From CALVZT01 sp964368755 (GTDB lineage Bacteria; Bacillota; Clostridia; Christensenellales; UBA1242): a DNA stretch of 64,000 nucleotides. Shown here piece by piece: positions 43,078 to 51,589 of the stretch. Positions within the stretch are counted from its first letter, which is position 1; each line of letters opens with the position of its first letter. The position numbers were made by a program, and so were the translations under genes. The stretch covers positions 62,001-126,000 of the forward strand of contig CAYJCR010000001.1 in the NCBI GenBank assembly GCA_964368755.1. Direction: 5' to 3'. Under the pieces are notes generated by a model that made no database searches, was not told the origin of the DNA, and worked only from the letters and a program-made list of their open reading frames with translations.

Positions 43078-45060
43078 CTAGAAGTCATCGTCAAGAGAGA
43101 ATGGCTTTGGTCTAAATATTTTTTTGTTCCTATCTGCTATGCTGTAAGCAACCTCATCTTCTCTAAGAGATTTGGAGATTGTATATGGCATATCATATTT
43201 TTTGTAATTGAACATTGGAGTAGCCCAAGCATATGTTATCTTAACTTTGATTGGGAACTCATTCAAGATCTTAGCTATAACATAGTCTGTCTTGTTAAGG
43301 TTACTGCTAAGGTGCCCAAGCTCATCAGGATAGATAAGTGGACGAGAAGCAGAACTAACACTTGTACTCTTGTTGGTCTCTTCTTTCTGTTTGCTCTCAG
43401 ATGTTGAAGTTGTCTGAAGAGTTATATTACCGCAGGCTTCGGAGAACTCTTTACAAGTCTTGGCATCATCTGTTCCTATGAACATCTTGATAGGGCAGTT
43501 ACCTTTGAGGGTCTCTGCGACATCATCACCATATTTTGCATTGAGCTGACTGTATGATTGTAGTACAAGTACGAAGAAAATATTTCTTGAACGGGATACG
43601 GTTATCATATTATCAATCTTCTCGATCTTTGGTAGGTTAGCGAACTCATCGAGTAGGAAGTATACACGTCTTGGAAGTGTAAGATCTTTGTATCTGTTGG
43701 CAATCTCAACTAGCTTCTGATATAACTGAGATATACACATAGTAGCGATACAGTGACGAGACTCTTTCTCATCAGGTATGATGATGAACATTGCTGTTGG
43801 CTTGTCTGCAAAAGAATCAAAGTTCATCTCGTTCAAGCTAGTTGCGTAGCACATACCTGTATCATTGAAGATACCAAGTTTGGCAGAAACAATACCCATA
43901 TAGCTTCGAGTAGTAGTAGGAGCATTGTTAACAGCAGTTGTAACAAGTGACATAACTTTGGAGAACTTGCTTCTCCCCATGAAGTATTGTCTAAGAGTCT
44001 TGTAAGGATTGTCCGGATCTGGATCACGGAAGTTGGCGATACGGTACAAGTTGTAGAAGTTGAATTTCTCTCTTGTCATATCTAATTGAGGATCCATACT
44101 ATCTTCTAGCATGGCAAGCATAGTACCATAAATGAATTCTTGTGCACCACGCTCCCAAGAAGTCTCAGTCTTAGATTCGATAGGGCAGAGGTTACGTGAT
44201 ATCTCTCGAAGTTCGTTCTCTGCAAGGTCGATAAGCTCAGTTTTCTTTGCTTCAAGGTCGGTGTTAAGTATGTGTTCGTTAGGATAAGCAACTCCACCGA
44301 ACTCATACCATATGTTATTGTACTCATTGGATATAACTCTGAATCCTAAGTCCACAGGGTTAACATTCTTATAAGTCTTGACTCTCTTCTTGAGTTCGAA
44401 GGCTTCGTGATATTTCATATAAGCATTGTCCATAGGATTCCATCTAACGCTGGCGAATGGTTCACGTAAGTTAAAAGCCTTGACATCATAACCTTCTTCG
44501 ATAAGTTTGTTCCTATTGAGGGAGAAAAGCTCACCCTTAGGGTCACTTATAACGAAGCTTGGCTTAGTCTTTGTAGATGACATTATCTGGATAGTTGGGC
44601 TGATAAAACGCTCAGTTTTACCAACACCGGTAGTACCAATAACAAGTGTATGTATTGGTTTGTACATATTGATATTAAGTGTGTTACCAACAAGCTCCGA
44701 ACGTAGCAAGATACCGTCCTTACTCGACCTAATTGTTGCCCATGTATTATAGAAGAACTTGCTTTCTGTCTTAAGTTCTTTTTCTGTAACCCATCTGCTA
44801 TCGAAGTATTGGTCTATCTCTTTGCCACCCTTGGTCTTTGCACCAACAGAACTTGTAGATTTTGCACTCTTTTCCAAAAATAGCAATAATCCACATAGCA
44901 TTGCGATACCAACTACTGTCCAAGTAGCAGCATTTGTTAATAAGGACACATCAAAGGTTAATTTGCCGTATGACAAAAAGCTTGCAACGACAATACCTAG
45001 AACAAACGCAAGCACTATCATTATAAGATAGACTATAATTTTTTTTCCCATTTTTGACAT
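43078..45060 (-). CDS. VirD4/TraG-type coupling ATPase, stand-alone
   Basis: A 660-aa protein of the type IV secretion coupling family. It has two N-terminal membrane segments (about 8-30 and 44-63), Walker A GTTGVGKT at 142-149, then FVISDPKGELF, Walker B RVYFLLDEFANLPKIEKID and SRSRNIFFVLVLQSYSQL, the TraG/VirD4 signature region. A Ser/Thr-rich insertion follows before a short C-terminal domain. Such ATPases feed DNA or effector proteins to a secretion channel, but no relaxase, VirB4 or other conjugation gene is in the window. GGAGG decides the ATG at 45060 over an upstream codon at 45078. Single gene. Confidence 0.88.
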   Translation of the reverse strand: MSKMGKKIIVYLIMIVLAFVLGIVVASFLSYGKLTFDVSLLTNAATWTVVGIAMLCGLLLFLEKSAKSTSSVGAKTKGGKEIDQYFDSRWVTEKELKTESKFFYNTWATIRSSKDGILLRSELVGNTLNINMYKPIHTLVIGTTGVGKTERFISPTIQIMSSTKTKPSFVISDPKGELFSLNRNKLIEEGYDVKAFNLREPFASVRWNPMDNAYMKYHEAFELKKRVKTYKNVNPVDLGFRVISNEYNNIWYEFGGVAYPNEHILNTDLEAKKTELIDLAENELREISRNLCPIESKTETSWERGAQEFIYGTMLAMLEDSMDPQLDMTREKFNFYNLYRIANFRDPDPDNPYKTLRQYFMGRSKFSKVMSLVTTAVNNAPTTTRSYMGIVSAKLGIFNDTGMCYATSLNEMNFDSFADKPTAMFIIIPDEKESRHCIATMCISQLYQKLVEIANRYKDLTLPRRVYFLLDEFANLPKIEKIDNMITVSRSRNIFFVLVLQSYSQLNAKYGDDVAETLKGNCPIKMFIGTDDAKTCKEFSEACGNITLQTTSTSESKQKEETNKSTSVSSASRPLIYPDELGHLSSNLNKTDYVIAKILNEFPIKVKITYAWATPMFNYKKYDMPYTISKSLREDEVAYSIADRNKKIFRPKPFSLDDDF

Positions 45061-45094
45061 AGCAACCTCCACGAACAATCGTATATATTTTATT

Positions 45095-45109
45095 ATATAA
45101 TTATTATCA
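45095..45109. promoter_or_regulatory. Possible Fur box before feoA
   Basis: ATATAATTATTATCA matches the 7-1-7 Fur consensus TGATAATnATTATCA at 12 of 14 positions. It lies between the divergent VirD4-like gene and feoA. The region is very AT-rich, so chance matches are easy. Confidence 0.4.
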
Positions 45110-45185
45110 TATTTTAGGCAAGTGATTTTTGATTATATTTTGCACATAATCGAATAGTAGATTCATTCTCAACATAATATTGAAT

Positions 45186-45407
45186 ATGTTATTGTCAGAG
45201 GCAAAAGTTGGTTGCGAATATATTGTACATACGGTTGTGGGACACGAACCTATTTGTCGTAGGCTCATAGAATATGGCTTTGTTCGTGATGCCAAAGTCA
45301 AAGTTGTCAACAAGTCCATAGGTGGAAGTTCGCTACTAGTACAACTGCATAGATATACTCTTGCAATCAAGAAGACTCAAGCGAGTCTTATAGAGGTTGG
45401 TTTATGA
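45186..45407 (+). CDS. feoA: Ferrous iron transport protein A
   Basis: A 73-aa SH3-like protein (SEAKVGCEYIVHTVVGHEPICRRLIEYGFVRDAKVKVV ...), matching FeoA's 'm..G..I.G.E....L..R.....P.' rhythm around an RRLIEYGF core. FeoA is an accessory of the FeoB Fe2+ importer. A TTG two codons upstream (45180) is an alternative start; neither has a good RBS. The stop overlaps the feoB ATG by 4 bp. Confidence 0.85.
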   Translation: MLLSEAKVGCEYIVHTVVGHEPICRRLIEYGFVRDAKVKVVNKSIGGSSLLVQLHRYTLAIKKTQASLIEVGL

Positions 45408-47464
45408 GAGAAATTGTACTTGTAGGCAATCCCAATACAGGCAAGACAACGCTATTCAATTCTTTGACAAAAAGTAGTGAGCATGTTGGTAACTGGCAGG
45501 GTGTCACAGTAGATTCCAAATCAAAAGTTATCCTAGTTGGTGGAGTAAAAATCAGCCTTGTTGATTTGCCAGGGACATACTCATTGATACCATATAGCCC
45601 AGAAGAAAAAGTTACAAGTGACTACATATCAAGAGTTGAGGATATTATCAACATTGTAGATATGTCCAACTTAGCACGTAACTTATATCTCACACTCCAG
45701 TTGTGGGAGAGGGGAGATAGTATACGATTAGCTATCAATCGTACTAGCAAGAAGGCGAGTCTAGATATAGATAAGTTCTCTACTATGACAGGATTAGATT
45801 GTGCAGTTGTCAATGCCAAGGACTCCAAAGATTGCAAGAAACTCCTAAAGGAAATTTCTGCGCCTAAGTTTTTGCCACCATATATACAGGATAGAGTTAT
45901 TCAATCGGTAGCAAAAGTTATATCTACAAATGCCGATATAGTACACAAAAACAAATATTATTGTGCCATTGCGATCATTGAACAAAACCAAGAAGTTATC
46001 CAATCTCTTTGTTTGTCAGATAGCCAAAACTCTATTATCGGAGAATTAACCAAGGATATATCTAATAGGCAAGATTATATTTCGTGCCTTAGGTATAAAT
46101 ACATTTCAGAGCTATTAGACAAGTGCAGTTATTCGACTTCTACTTTTGGGACAAGTCGAATAGACAAGCTATTGCTTAATAAGTTCGTCGCCATACCGTT
46201 GTTTTTTGGGTTGTTACTCTTGGTATCTTTTGTGACATATGCTAGTGTCGGCAAGTATCTCTGCGATTGCACAAGGATTGGGACATATAGGCTTCTCTCT
46301 GTCATTCCAAGATTGCTTGCAAGTAGTCCTGATGGGGTATTATCTCTTATAGAAAGTGTCAACAATGGGATATGCAATGTGGTTAGCTTTTTGCCACAAA
46401 TAGCATTGTTATATTTATTCTTGTCAATACTCGAAGATAGTGGATATATGTCAAGAGTCGCGTTTTTGTTCGAAGATATTTTGGGCAAAGTTGGACTAAG
46501 TGGCAAGAGTATATTCTGCCTACTCATCAGTTCGGGTTGTTCTACTACAGCAGTTATGACCAGTCGCAATCTCGAAGGTAACAATCGCATAAGGACTGCT
46601 ATGCTCACACCAATCATTTCGTGCAGTGCCAAGATGCCGTTTTTTGCGATTATTTGTGGAGCCTTCTTTGGTGGGAGTTTTCTTATCATATATGCTCTGT
46701 ATCTGCTATCTATATTGATAGTTATAGGTGTCAGTTATATCCTCAACAAAGTGTATCCTATGAAGAGTAATTTTGTTATGGAGTTTGCGTCTCTCAAAGT
46801 CCCAACGCTCAAGAATACTATCAAGAATATTGTATCAAATGTTAAGTCATTCCTTTTGCGTGCTGGTGTTGTTGTAATGAGTTTTTCGGTTATACTGTGG
46901 TTTTTGCAAAGCTTTTCGTTCAGACTTATTTATCAAGACGAGACATCAATCTTACAATCAATAAGCGGGGTTTTAGCACCAATATTTGCACCCCTTGGAC
47001 TCAATAATTGGGGTATAGTTGCAAGTATACTTGTGGGAGTACTTGCAAAGGAACTTATTGTCTCTACAATTGCTGTAATCAATTGCGTTGGCATACAAGG
47101 AGTGGGAGCAAGTCTTCTTGCTAAGTCTTCGGTTATAGCATTATCGCAGACACAAGCAGTTGTTCTATTACTTTTTTGTCTGACATATATGCCTTGTGTT
47201 GCAACAATAAGTGTTATGTCCAAAGAGATTGGAACCAAACGCACTTTTGTCTGTGTTCTTGTGCAACTGTGTGGGACATATCTATTGTGCGAGATAGTAC
47301 ATATGTGTCTGACTATATACAGATTGTATGGCTCAATATGGTTGTGGGGAATAGTTGTTGGAATAGTCATAATAATATCGCTTATGACACTATTATCAAA
47401 GTTGAACTCAAAAAAATGCAATAGAAAGTGCTGTAATTGTATTGGTTGCAAAAAAAGAAATTGA
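45404..47464 (+). CDS. feoB: Ferrous iron transporter FeoB
   Basis: A 686-aa membrane protein importing Fe2+. The N-terminal G domain has G1 GNPNTGKT at 8-15 and G3 DLPGTYSL at 54-61, but the G4 motif expected as NxxD reads N112-R-T-S115. Two Gate domains follow, with SSGCSTTAVMTSRNLEGNNR and SCSAKMPFFAI, in about ten hydrophobic segments. The extreme C-terminus is a Cys-rich basic tail (CNRKCCNCIGCKKRN). feoA-feoB order with overlap is standard. The missing Asp should weaken guanine recognition. Confidence 0.93.
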   Translation: MREIVLVGNPNTGKTTLFNSLTKSSEHVGNWQGVTVDSKSKVILVGGVKISLVDLPGTYSLIPYSPEEKVTSDYISRVEDIINIVDMSNLARNLYLTLQLWERGDSIRLAINRTSKKASLDIDKFSTMTGLDCAVVNAKDSKDCKKLLKEISAPKFLPPYIQDRVIQSVAKVISTNADIVHKNKYYCAIAIIEQNQEVIQSLCLSDSQNSIIGELTKDISNRQDYISCLRYKYISELLDKCSYSTSTFGTSRIDKLLLNKFVAIPLFFGLLLLVSFVTYASVGKYLCDCTRIGTYRLLSVIPRLLASSPDGVLSLIESVNNGICNVVSFLPQIALLYLFLSILEDSGYMSRVAFLFEDILGKVGLSGKSIFCLLISSGCSTTAVMTSRNLEGNNRIRTAMLTPIISCSAKMPFFAIICGAFFGGSFLIIYALYLLSILIVIGVSYILNKVYPMKSNFVMEFASLKVPTLKNTIKNIVSNVKSFLLRAGVVVMSFSVILWFLQSFSFRLIYQDETSILQSISGVLAPIFAPLGLNNWGIVASILVGVLAKELIVSTIAVINCVGIQGVGASLLAKSSVIALSQTQAVVLLLFCLTYMPCVATISVMSKEIGTKRTFVCVLVQLCGTYLLCEIVHMCLTIYRLYGSIWLWGIVVGIVIIISLMTLLSKLNSKKCNRKCCNCIGCKKRN

Positions 47465-47549
47465 CAATCAAAAGTGTCCAAAAAGGTTGCGACTATAATA
47501 ATAGTATGATAAACTATTAACCGTAACACAATAAGTTACAAGGAGACTT

Positions 47550-48878
47550 ATGAAGAAACCTTTGGTTGCCATAGTTGGACGTCCCAATGTTGGCAAAAGT
47601 ACTTTTTTTAATAAAATTTGTGGCAGGAGAGTCAGTATTGTAGAAGACACTCCTGGTGTAACACGTGACAGAATATATGCAGACGGCGAATGGTGTGGAT
47701 ATAATTTTAGTATGGTAGATACTGGTGGACTTGACTTCAAGGTAGAAGAAGATGAGATGCAGAAGAATATCATTACTCAAGCCAAGATCGCTATTGAACT
47801 TGCCGATGTTATACTTTTCTTTGTTGATGGCAAAGAGGGCGTGACCAATAACGACAAAGAAGTTGCCGACTTACTTCGACGTAGTCACAAGCCTATCGTA
47901 CTTGTTGTCAATAAGTTGGATAACTTTGAAGTAGAGAAGTCATATGAGTTCTACGAACTTAATATCGGAGAACCAATGCCAATGTCAGTAGAGCAAGGCA
48001 AAGGAATGGGTGAAGTTCTAGACGAAGTTGTCAAGAACCTTCCAAAGTATGACAAACAACAAGAAAAAAAATCTATTAACATTGCGATTGTTGGTAGACC
48101 AAATGCCGGCAAGAGTTCTATAACCAATAGACTACTTGGCGAAGACAGAGTTGTTGTTAGCAATGTAGCAGGGACAACAAGAGATGCTGTTGATACTCCA
48201 TTCAGATATAATGGCAAGGAATATACAATCATAGATACAGCAGGTCTTCGCAAGAAGAAGAACATCGAGCCTGAGAGCATCGAGAGATATGGTGTGCTTC
48301 GTACAATGGACGCCATCAAACGTGCAGACATTGTACTGGTTGTGTTAGACAGTCAGGATAACGTGACTGACCAAGACGTCAAGATAGCAGGCCTTGTCCA
48401 TGAGGAAGGTAAGCCAAGTATTATTATTATGAATAAGTGGGACTTGGTACCGAAGAATGATAAGACTATCAACAAGTATATGGACAAACTCAAAGAAGAT
48501 CTTTCTTTTATGGACTACTTCAAGCCACTATTTATATCAACTCTTACAGGTCAACGTTTTGCGAATATTATGCCAGTTGTTGAAGAAGTGCTAGGTAATG
48601 CATCTCGTCGTGTGACAACAGGACTCCTCAACGAGATAGTCTCAGATGCAGTATCTGTCAATCAACCTCCTATGCAGAGAGGGAGAAAACTCAAACTATA
48701 TTTTGCAACTCAGGTAGCGACCAATCCTCCAACATTTGTAATATTTGTCAATGACCCTGAAGCAATGCATTTTTCGTATCAGCGATACTTAGAGAATAGT
48801 TTGCGTAAAGCAATCAACCTCGAAGGTACACCAATCAATGTTATTATTAGGAAAAAATCGGAGAAGGAAGAAGACTAA
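47550..48878 (+). CDS. der: Ribosome-associated GTPase Der (EngA)
   Basis: A 442-aa protein with two tandem G domains: GRPNVGKST at about 10-18 and GRPNAGKSS near 182-190. The matching DTPG/DTGG, DTAGLRKK, NKLD and NKWD motifs follow, and a C-terminal KH-like domain (RGRKLKLYFATQVATNPPTF) completes it. Der is needed for 50S subunit maturation. AAGGAG precedes the ATG. Followed directly by plsY (start at the base after the stop) and then spoIVA. Confidence 0.97.
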   Translation: MKKPLVAIVGRPNVGKSTFFNKICGRRVSIVEDTPGVTRDRIYADGEWCGYNFSMVDTGGLDFKVEEDEMQKNIITQAKIAIELADVILFFVDGKEGVTNNDKEVADLLRRSHKPIVLVVNKLDNFEVEKSYEFYELNIGEPMPMSVEQGKGMGEVLDEVVKNLPKYDKQQEKKSINIAIVGRPNAGKSSITNRLLGEDRVVVSNVAGTTRDAVDTPFRYNGKEYTIIDTAGLRKKKNIEPESIERYGVLRTMDAIKRADIVLVVLDSQDNVTDQDVKIAGLVHEEGKPSIIIMNKWDLVPKNDKTINKYMDKLKEDLSFMDYFKPLFISTLTGQRFANIMPVVEEVLGNASRRVTTGLLNEIVSDAVSVNQPPMQRGRKLKLYFATQVATNPPTFVIFVNDPEAMHFSYQRYLENSLRKAINLEGTPINVIIRKKSEKEED

Positions 48879-49571
48879 ATGATTGCTCTCAAATACACAT
48901 TATTTTGTATAGGTTGTTACTTACTTGGTAATGTGTTTTTTGCACGCATTATATCTAAAATTAGACATCAAGATATTACTAATGAAGGTAGTGGCAATCC
49001 TGGTACTATGAATATGCTACGTAAGCAAGGGTTCTGGGTAGGGTTACTTACACTCCTTCTTGATATGAGCAAAGGTGTGGCGGCGGCACTTGTTGGTTAT
49101 TACCTATTCGGTGGACCAAATAATGAACCTGCCAGCATAATAGCTCAATACGTGGGTGGACTTTGCGTACTTGTTGGCAATCTATTCCCAGTATTTTATA
49201 AGTTCAAAGGTGGCAAAGGCGCTGCTGTTATATATGGTATGTTCTGTGCAGTTAATCCTTTCTTGGGACTTATATTGTTCGGAGTTGGATTTATATACCT
49301 ATTTGCATTTGATTACGCATCAATGACATCGTTTATTGTAATAACGGTGTTCGTGATTGTTCAATCGCAGAGACCTGCATATCAAGGTAATCTCATCATA
49401 AGTTTCTTGCTACTTGCGATATATCTTCTTATGTGGTTCGCTCATAGGAGCAATATATTGAGACTTCTCACAGGTAAGGAGAACAAAGTCAACTTCCGAG
49501 ACAAACTCAGAAGAGCTCGTATCAAACTCGCTAAGAAGAAGGAAGAGAAGACCAAACGTGAGATTGGCTAA
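48879..49571 (+). CDS. plsY: Glycerol-3-phosphate acyltransferase PlsY
   Basis: A 230-aa membrane acyltransferase with about five hydrophobic segments that transfers acyl groups from acyl-phosphate to glycerol-3-phosphate. Family motifs are visible: GSGNPGTMNMLR near residues 37-48, GNLFPVFYKFKGGKGAA, and a later conserved polar segment. The Lys/Arg-rich C-terminal tail (RRARIKLAKKKEEKTK) is longer than usual. Terminates at a hairpin before spoIVA. Confidence 0.92.
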   Translation: MIALKYTLFCIGCYLLGNVFFARIISKIRHQDITNEGSGNPGTMNMLRKQGFWVGLLTLLLDMSKGVAAALVGYYLFGGPNNEPASIIAQYVGGLCVLVGNLFPVFYKFKGGKGAAVIYGMFCAVNPFLGLILFGVGFIYLFAFDYASMTSFIVITVFVIVQSQRPAYQGNLIISFLLLAIYLLMWFAHRSNILRLLTGKENKVNFRDKLRRARIKLAKKKEEKTKREIG

Positions 49572-49587
49572 TGTTATATATTGAAAG

Positions 49588-49612
49588 ATAGGCGAACTAG
49601 CCTATTTTTTTT
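49588..49612 (+). terminator. Terminator after plsY
   Basis: ATAGGC / GCCTAT stem, 6-nt loop, eight T. Confidence 0.83.
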
Positions 49613-49679
49613 ATTGAAGTTCTATCCAAGACAAGAGATACATATGTATTAGTATACCTTATTACTTGGAGGACAGATT

Positions 49680-51155
49680 ATGTCGTATAACGTATATGAA
49701 GATATTGCAAAACGCACGAATGGAGATATTTATATTGGAGTAGTTGGACCTGTCAGGTGTGGCAAATCCACTTTTATATCCAAGTTCGTCAATACATTGG
49801 TTTTGCCTAACATAGAGAATAAATACAACAAAGAACGTGCGATTGATGAGTTGCCACAGAGTGCCAATGGTAAGACAATTATGACTACTCAACCGAAGTT
49901 TATCCCTAACGAAGCTATTGCTATCAAAGTCAAAGATACGGTGGCACTCAACGTGAGATTAGTTGATTGTGTTGGATATATGGTACCAGGTGCTGTAGGA
50001 CATGAAGAATCATCTAAACCAAGACTTGTCAAAACTCCGTGGAGTGATAGCCCAATGCCATTCGAGCAAGCAGCTGAGCTTGGTACAAAAAAAGTCATCT
50101 CAGACCATTCTACATTTGCGATAGCTATGACAACAGATGGAAGTTTTACAGACATTCCAAGAGCCAATTATATTGATGCAGAAGAAAGAGTTGTATCAGA
50201 ACTACAAGCAAGTGGCAAACCATTTGTTCTTGTACTTAATACTACGAAGCCAAATGATGAGACAACTCAAAGCCTTGTTGAAAGTTTGTCAGTCAAGTAT
50301 GATTGCAAAGTGCTTGCACTTGATATAACAGCTATGGATATAGATGTCATTGACAATATCTTCACAGGAGTGTTAGAAGAGTTTTCATTTGTATCCCTCA
50401 AAGTCAATATGCCAGAGTGGATGCAAGCTTTGGAATACAATGATGAAATCATACAAGAAGTGGTAACAGAATGCAAATCTGCCGTTGACAAAGTCAACAA
50501 AGTCGGCGAAGTAGATAGTACTCGTACTATGTTCGAAGATAGTGATAACTTCTTGCCAATAACAATCTCAGAGATCAAGATGGGTGAGGGTGTTGCCGTA
50601 GTCAACATCAGTCCAAAACAAGGGCTATTCTATCGCATACTAAGTAAGCAAAGTGGTTGTGATATTCAGAATGACTATCAACTTGTCAACTACTTGCGTC
50701 AGCTAGGAACAGCAAAGCAAGAATATGACAAGATAAAGACAGCACTTATGCAAGTGGAAGAGACTGGATATGGTGTAGTAAGCCCAAGCCTTGACCAGAT
50801 GAAACTCGAAGAACCAGAGATAGTTAAACAAGGTTCTCGATATGGTGTCAAACTCAAAGCGTCAGCACCAAGCCTCCACATAATGAGAGTAGATATAGAG
50901 ACTGAGATAAGTCCAGTTGTAGGAACAGAACAACAAAGCGAAGACATAGTCAAATACCTTCTCAAAGAGTTTGAAAATGATCCAAAAGGTATCTGGGAGA
51001 CAAATATGTTCGGCAAAAGTCTTCACTTACTTGTCAACGAAGGTCTTAATAACAAACTTGTGCAAATGCCTTCCGAAGCTCAGAAAAAGATGCGTAGAAC
51101 ACTTAGCCGTATAGTTAATGAAGGAAAAGGTGGCATAATCTGCATATTATTGTAA
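49680..51155 (+). CDS. spoIVA: Stage IV sporulation protein A (spore coat basement-layer ATPase)
   Basis: A 491-aa protein matching SpoIVA over its full length. It opens NVYEDIAKRTNGDIYIGVVGPVRCGKST with Walker A at 23-31, continues through VRLVDCVGYMVPGA and HSTFAIAMTTDGS, and ends in the hydrophobic IVNEGKGGIICILL tail. SpoIVA polymerises with ATP hydrolysis on the outer forespore membrane as the platform for coat assembly and is a sporulation-only gene under sigma-E in model organisms. RBS TTGGAGGAC precedes the ATG. Confidence 0.97.
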   Translation: MSYNVYEDIAKRTNGDIYIGVVGPVRCGKSTFISKFVNTLVLPNIENKYNKERAIDELPQSANGKTIMTTQPKFIPNEAIAIKVKDTVALNVRLVDCVGYMVPGAVGHEESSKPRLVKTPWSDSPMPFEQAAELGTKKVISDHSTFAIAMTTDGSFTDIPRANYIDAEERVVSELQASGKPFVLVLNTTKPNDETTQSLVESLSVKYDCKVLALDITAMDIDVIDNIFTGVLEEFSFVSLKVNMPEWMQALEYNDEIIQEVVTECKSAVDKVNKVGEVDSTRTMFEDSDNFLPITISEIKMGEGVAVVNISPKQGLFYRILSKQSGCDIQNDYQLVNYLRQLGTAKQEYDKIKTALMQVEETGYGVVSPSLDQMKLEEPEIVKQGSRYGVKLKASAPSLHIMRVDIETEISPVVGTEQQSEDIVKYLLKEFENDPKGIWETNMFGKSLHLLVNEGLNNKLVQMPSEAQKKMRRTLSRIVNEGKGGIICILL

Positions 51156-51157
51156 AT

Positions 51158-51193
51158 AAAAAAACATCAACTTGTTACAGTTGATGTTTTTTG
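51158..51193. terminator. Bidirectional terminator, copy 1 of a duplicated hairpin
   Basis: ACATCAACT / AGTTGATGT stem with a TGTTAC loop and A/T runs. It serves spoIVA and, on the other strand, the repressor gene ending at 51199. The same hairpin recurs at 51543-51582. Confidence 0.88.
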
Positions 51194-51198
51194 ATTAT

Positions 51199-51399
51199 TC
51201 AATCTTCAAGTCCAAGCAGATAATCTGTTGACACTCCAAAATACTGTGCCAATTCTACTATGTACGACGCTTTGGGTTCGTTAATCTCTTGTTCCCAGAA
51301 TATTATCGCACGTTTGTCACAATGCACAGCATCAGAAAGAGTCTTCTGACTAATGCCTCTATCTATTCGAAGTTCTTTAATTCTTTTTCCTATAATCAT
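51199..51399 (-). CDS. Small XRE-family repressor (66 aa)
   Basis: A 66-aa single-domain Cro/C1-type DNA-binding protein: IGKRIKELRIDRGISQKTLSDAVHCDKRAIIFWEQEINEPKASYIVELAQYFGVSTDYLLG. It has the canonical helix-turn-helix and the 'tDYLLG' ending. It faces away from a divergent promoter that carries two TGAGA-n2-TCTCA palindromes, the likely operators, so it probably represses both itself and the divergent short transcript. No coding-strand RBS stands out before the ATG. Size and organisation recall phage or plasmid switch regulators, but no phage gene is nearby. Confidence 0.9.
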   Translation of the reverse strand: MIIGKRIKELRIDRGISQKTLSDAVHCDKRAIIFWEQEINEPKASYIVELAQYFGVSTDYLLGLED

Positions 51400-51411
51400 A
51401 ATTATATTATA

Positions 51412-51460
51412 TGAGATTTCTCACCAAAATACTTGACAAGTGAGAAATCTCACCTATAAT
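51412..51460. promoter_or_regulatory. Operator pair and operator-embedded promoter of the repressor cassette
   Basis: Palindrome O1 TGAGATTTCTCA is at 51412-51423, and O2 GTGAGAAATCTCAC at 51440-51453, their centres 29 bp apart. A perfect promoter on the plus strand, TTGACA (51433-51438), 16-bp spacer, TATAAT (51455-51460), has O2 filling its spacer. On the minus strand, TATAAT-like sequence next to O1 would serve the repressor gene. A bound repressor at O2 must block the plus promoter. Confidence 0.85.
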
Positions 51461-51466
51461 GTTATT

Positions 51467-51583
51467 GAGGCATTTGTCTTAGTTGGGTGAGGAAAGCTTG
51501 ACTGTGCAGAGTGTACATATGTATAAGAAGTTGTAAACCCAACAAAAAAAACATCAACTTGTTACAGTTGATGTTTTTTTTGA
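51467..51583 (+). ncRNA. Predicted ~117-nt operator-controlled small RNA (or leader of a 12-codon ORF)
   Basis: Transcription from the 51433-51460 promoter should begin near 51467 and stop at the terminator 51543-51582. No gene of normal size lies between. The RNA can close on itself through GTTGGGT (51482-51488) and ACCCAAC (51537-51543), with a TACATATGTA palindrome inside. It also contains a 12-codon frame, TTG at 51498 to TAA at 51536, five bases after GTGAGG. So the product may be a regulatory RNA or a tiny peptide. Existence of the RNA is inferred from the promoter and terminator only. Confidence 0.5.
51543..51582. terminator. Bidirectional terminator, copy 2 of the duplicated hairpin
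   Basis: Same ACATCAACT-TGTTAC-AGTTGATGT hairpin as at 51158-51193, with eight T. It terminates the predicted small RNA and, on the minus strand, the deaminase gene ending at 51590. Confidence 0.88.
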
Positions 51584-51589
51584 TTGTAA

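Noticed and set aside
43078..45060. Integrated conjugative element around the VirD4 gene
   Set aside because: Both flanks are housekeeping or sporulation genes in conserved operons, and no integrase, relaxase or att repeats are seen.
45095..45109. Fur box as a firm call
   Set aside because: The match is good but the region is almost pure A/T, so it is kept only as a low-confidence feature.
47461..47499. TTGACA and TATAAT before der as a promoter
   Set aside because: The two hexamers are 27 bp apart, too far for one sigma-A promoter; no better pair was found.
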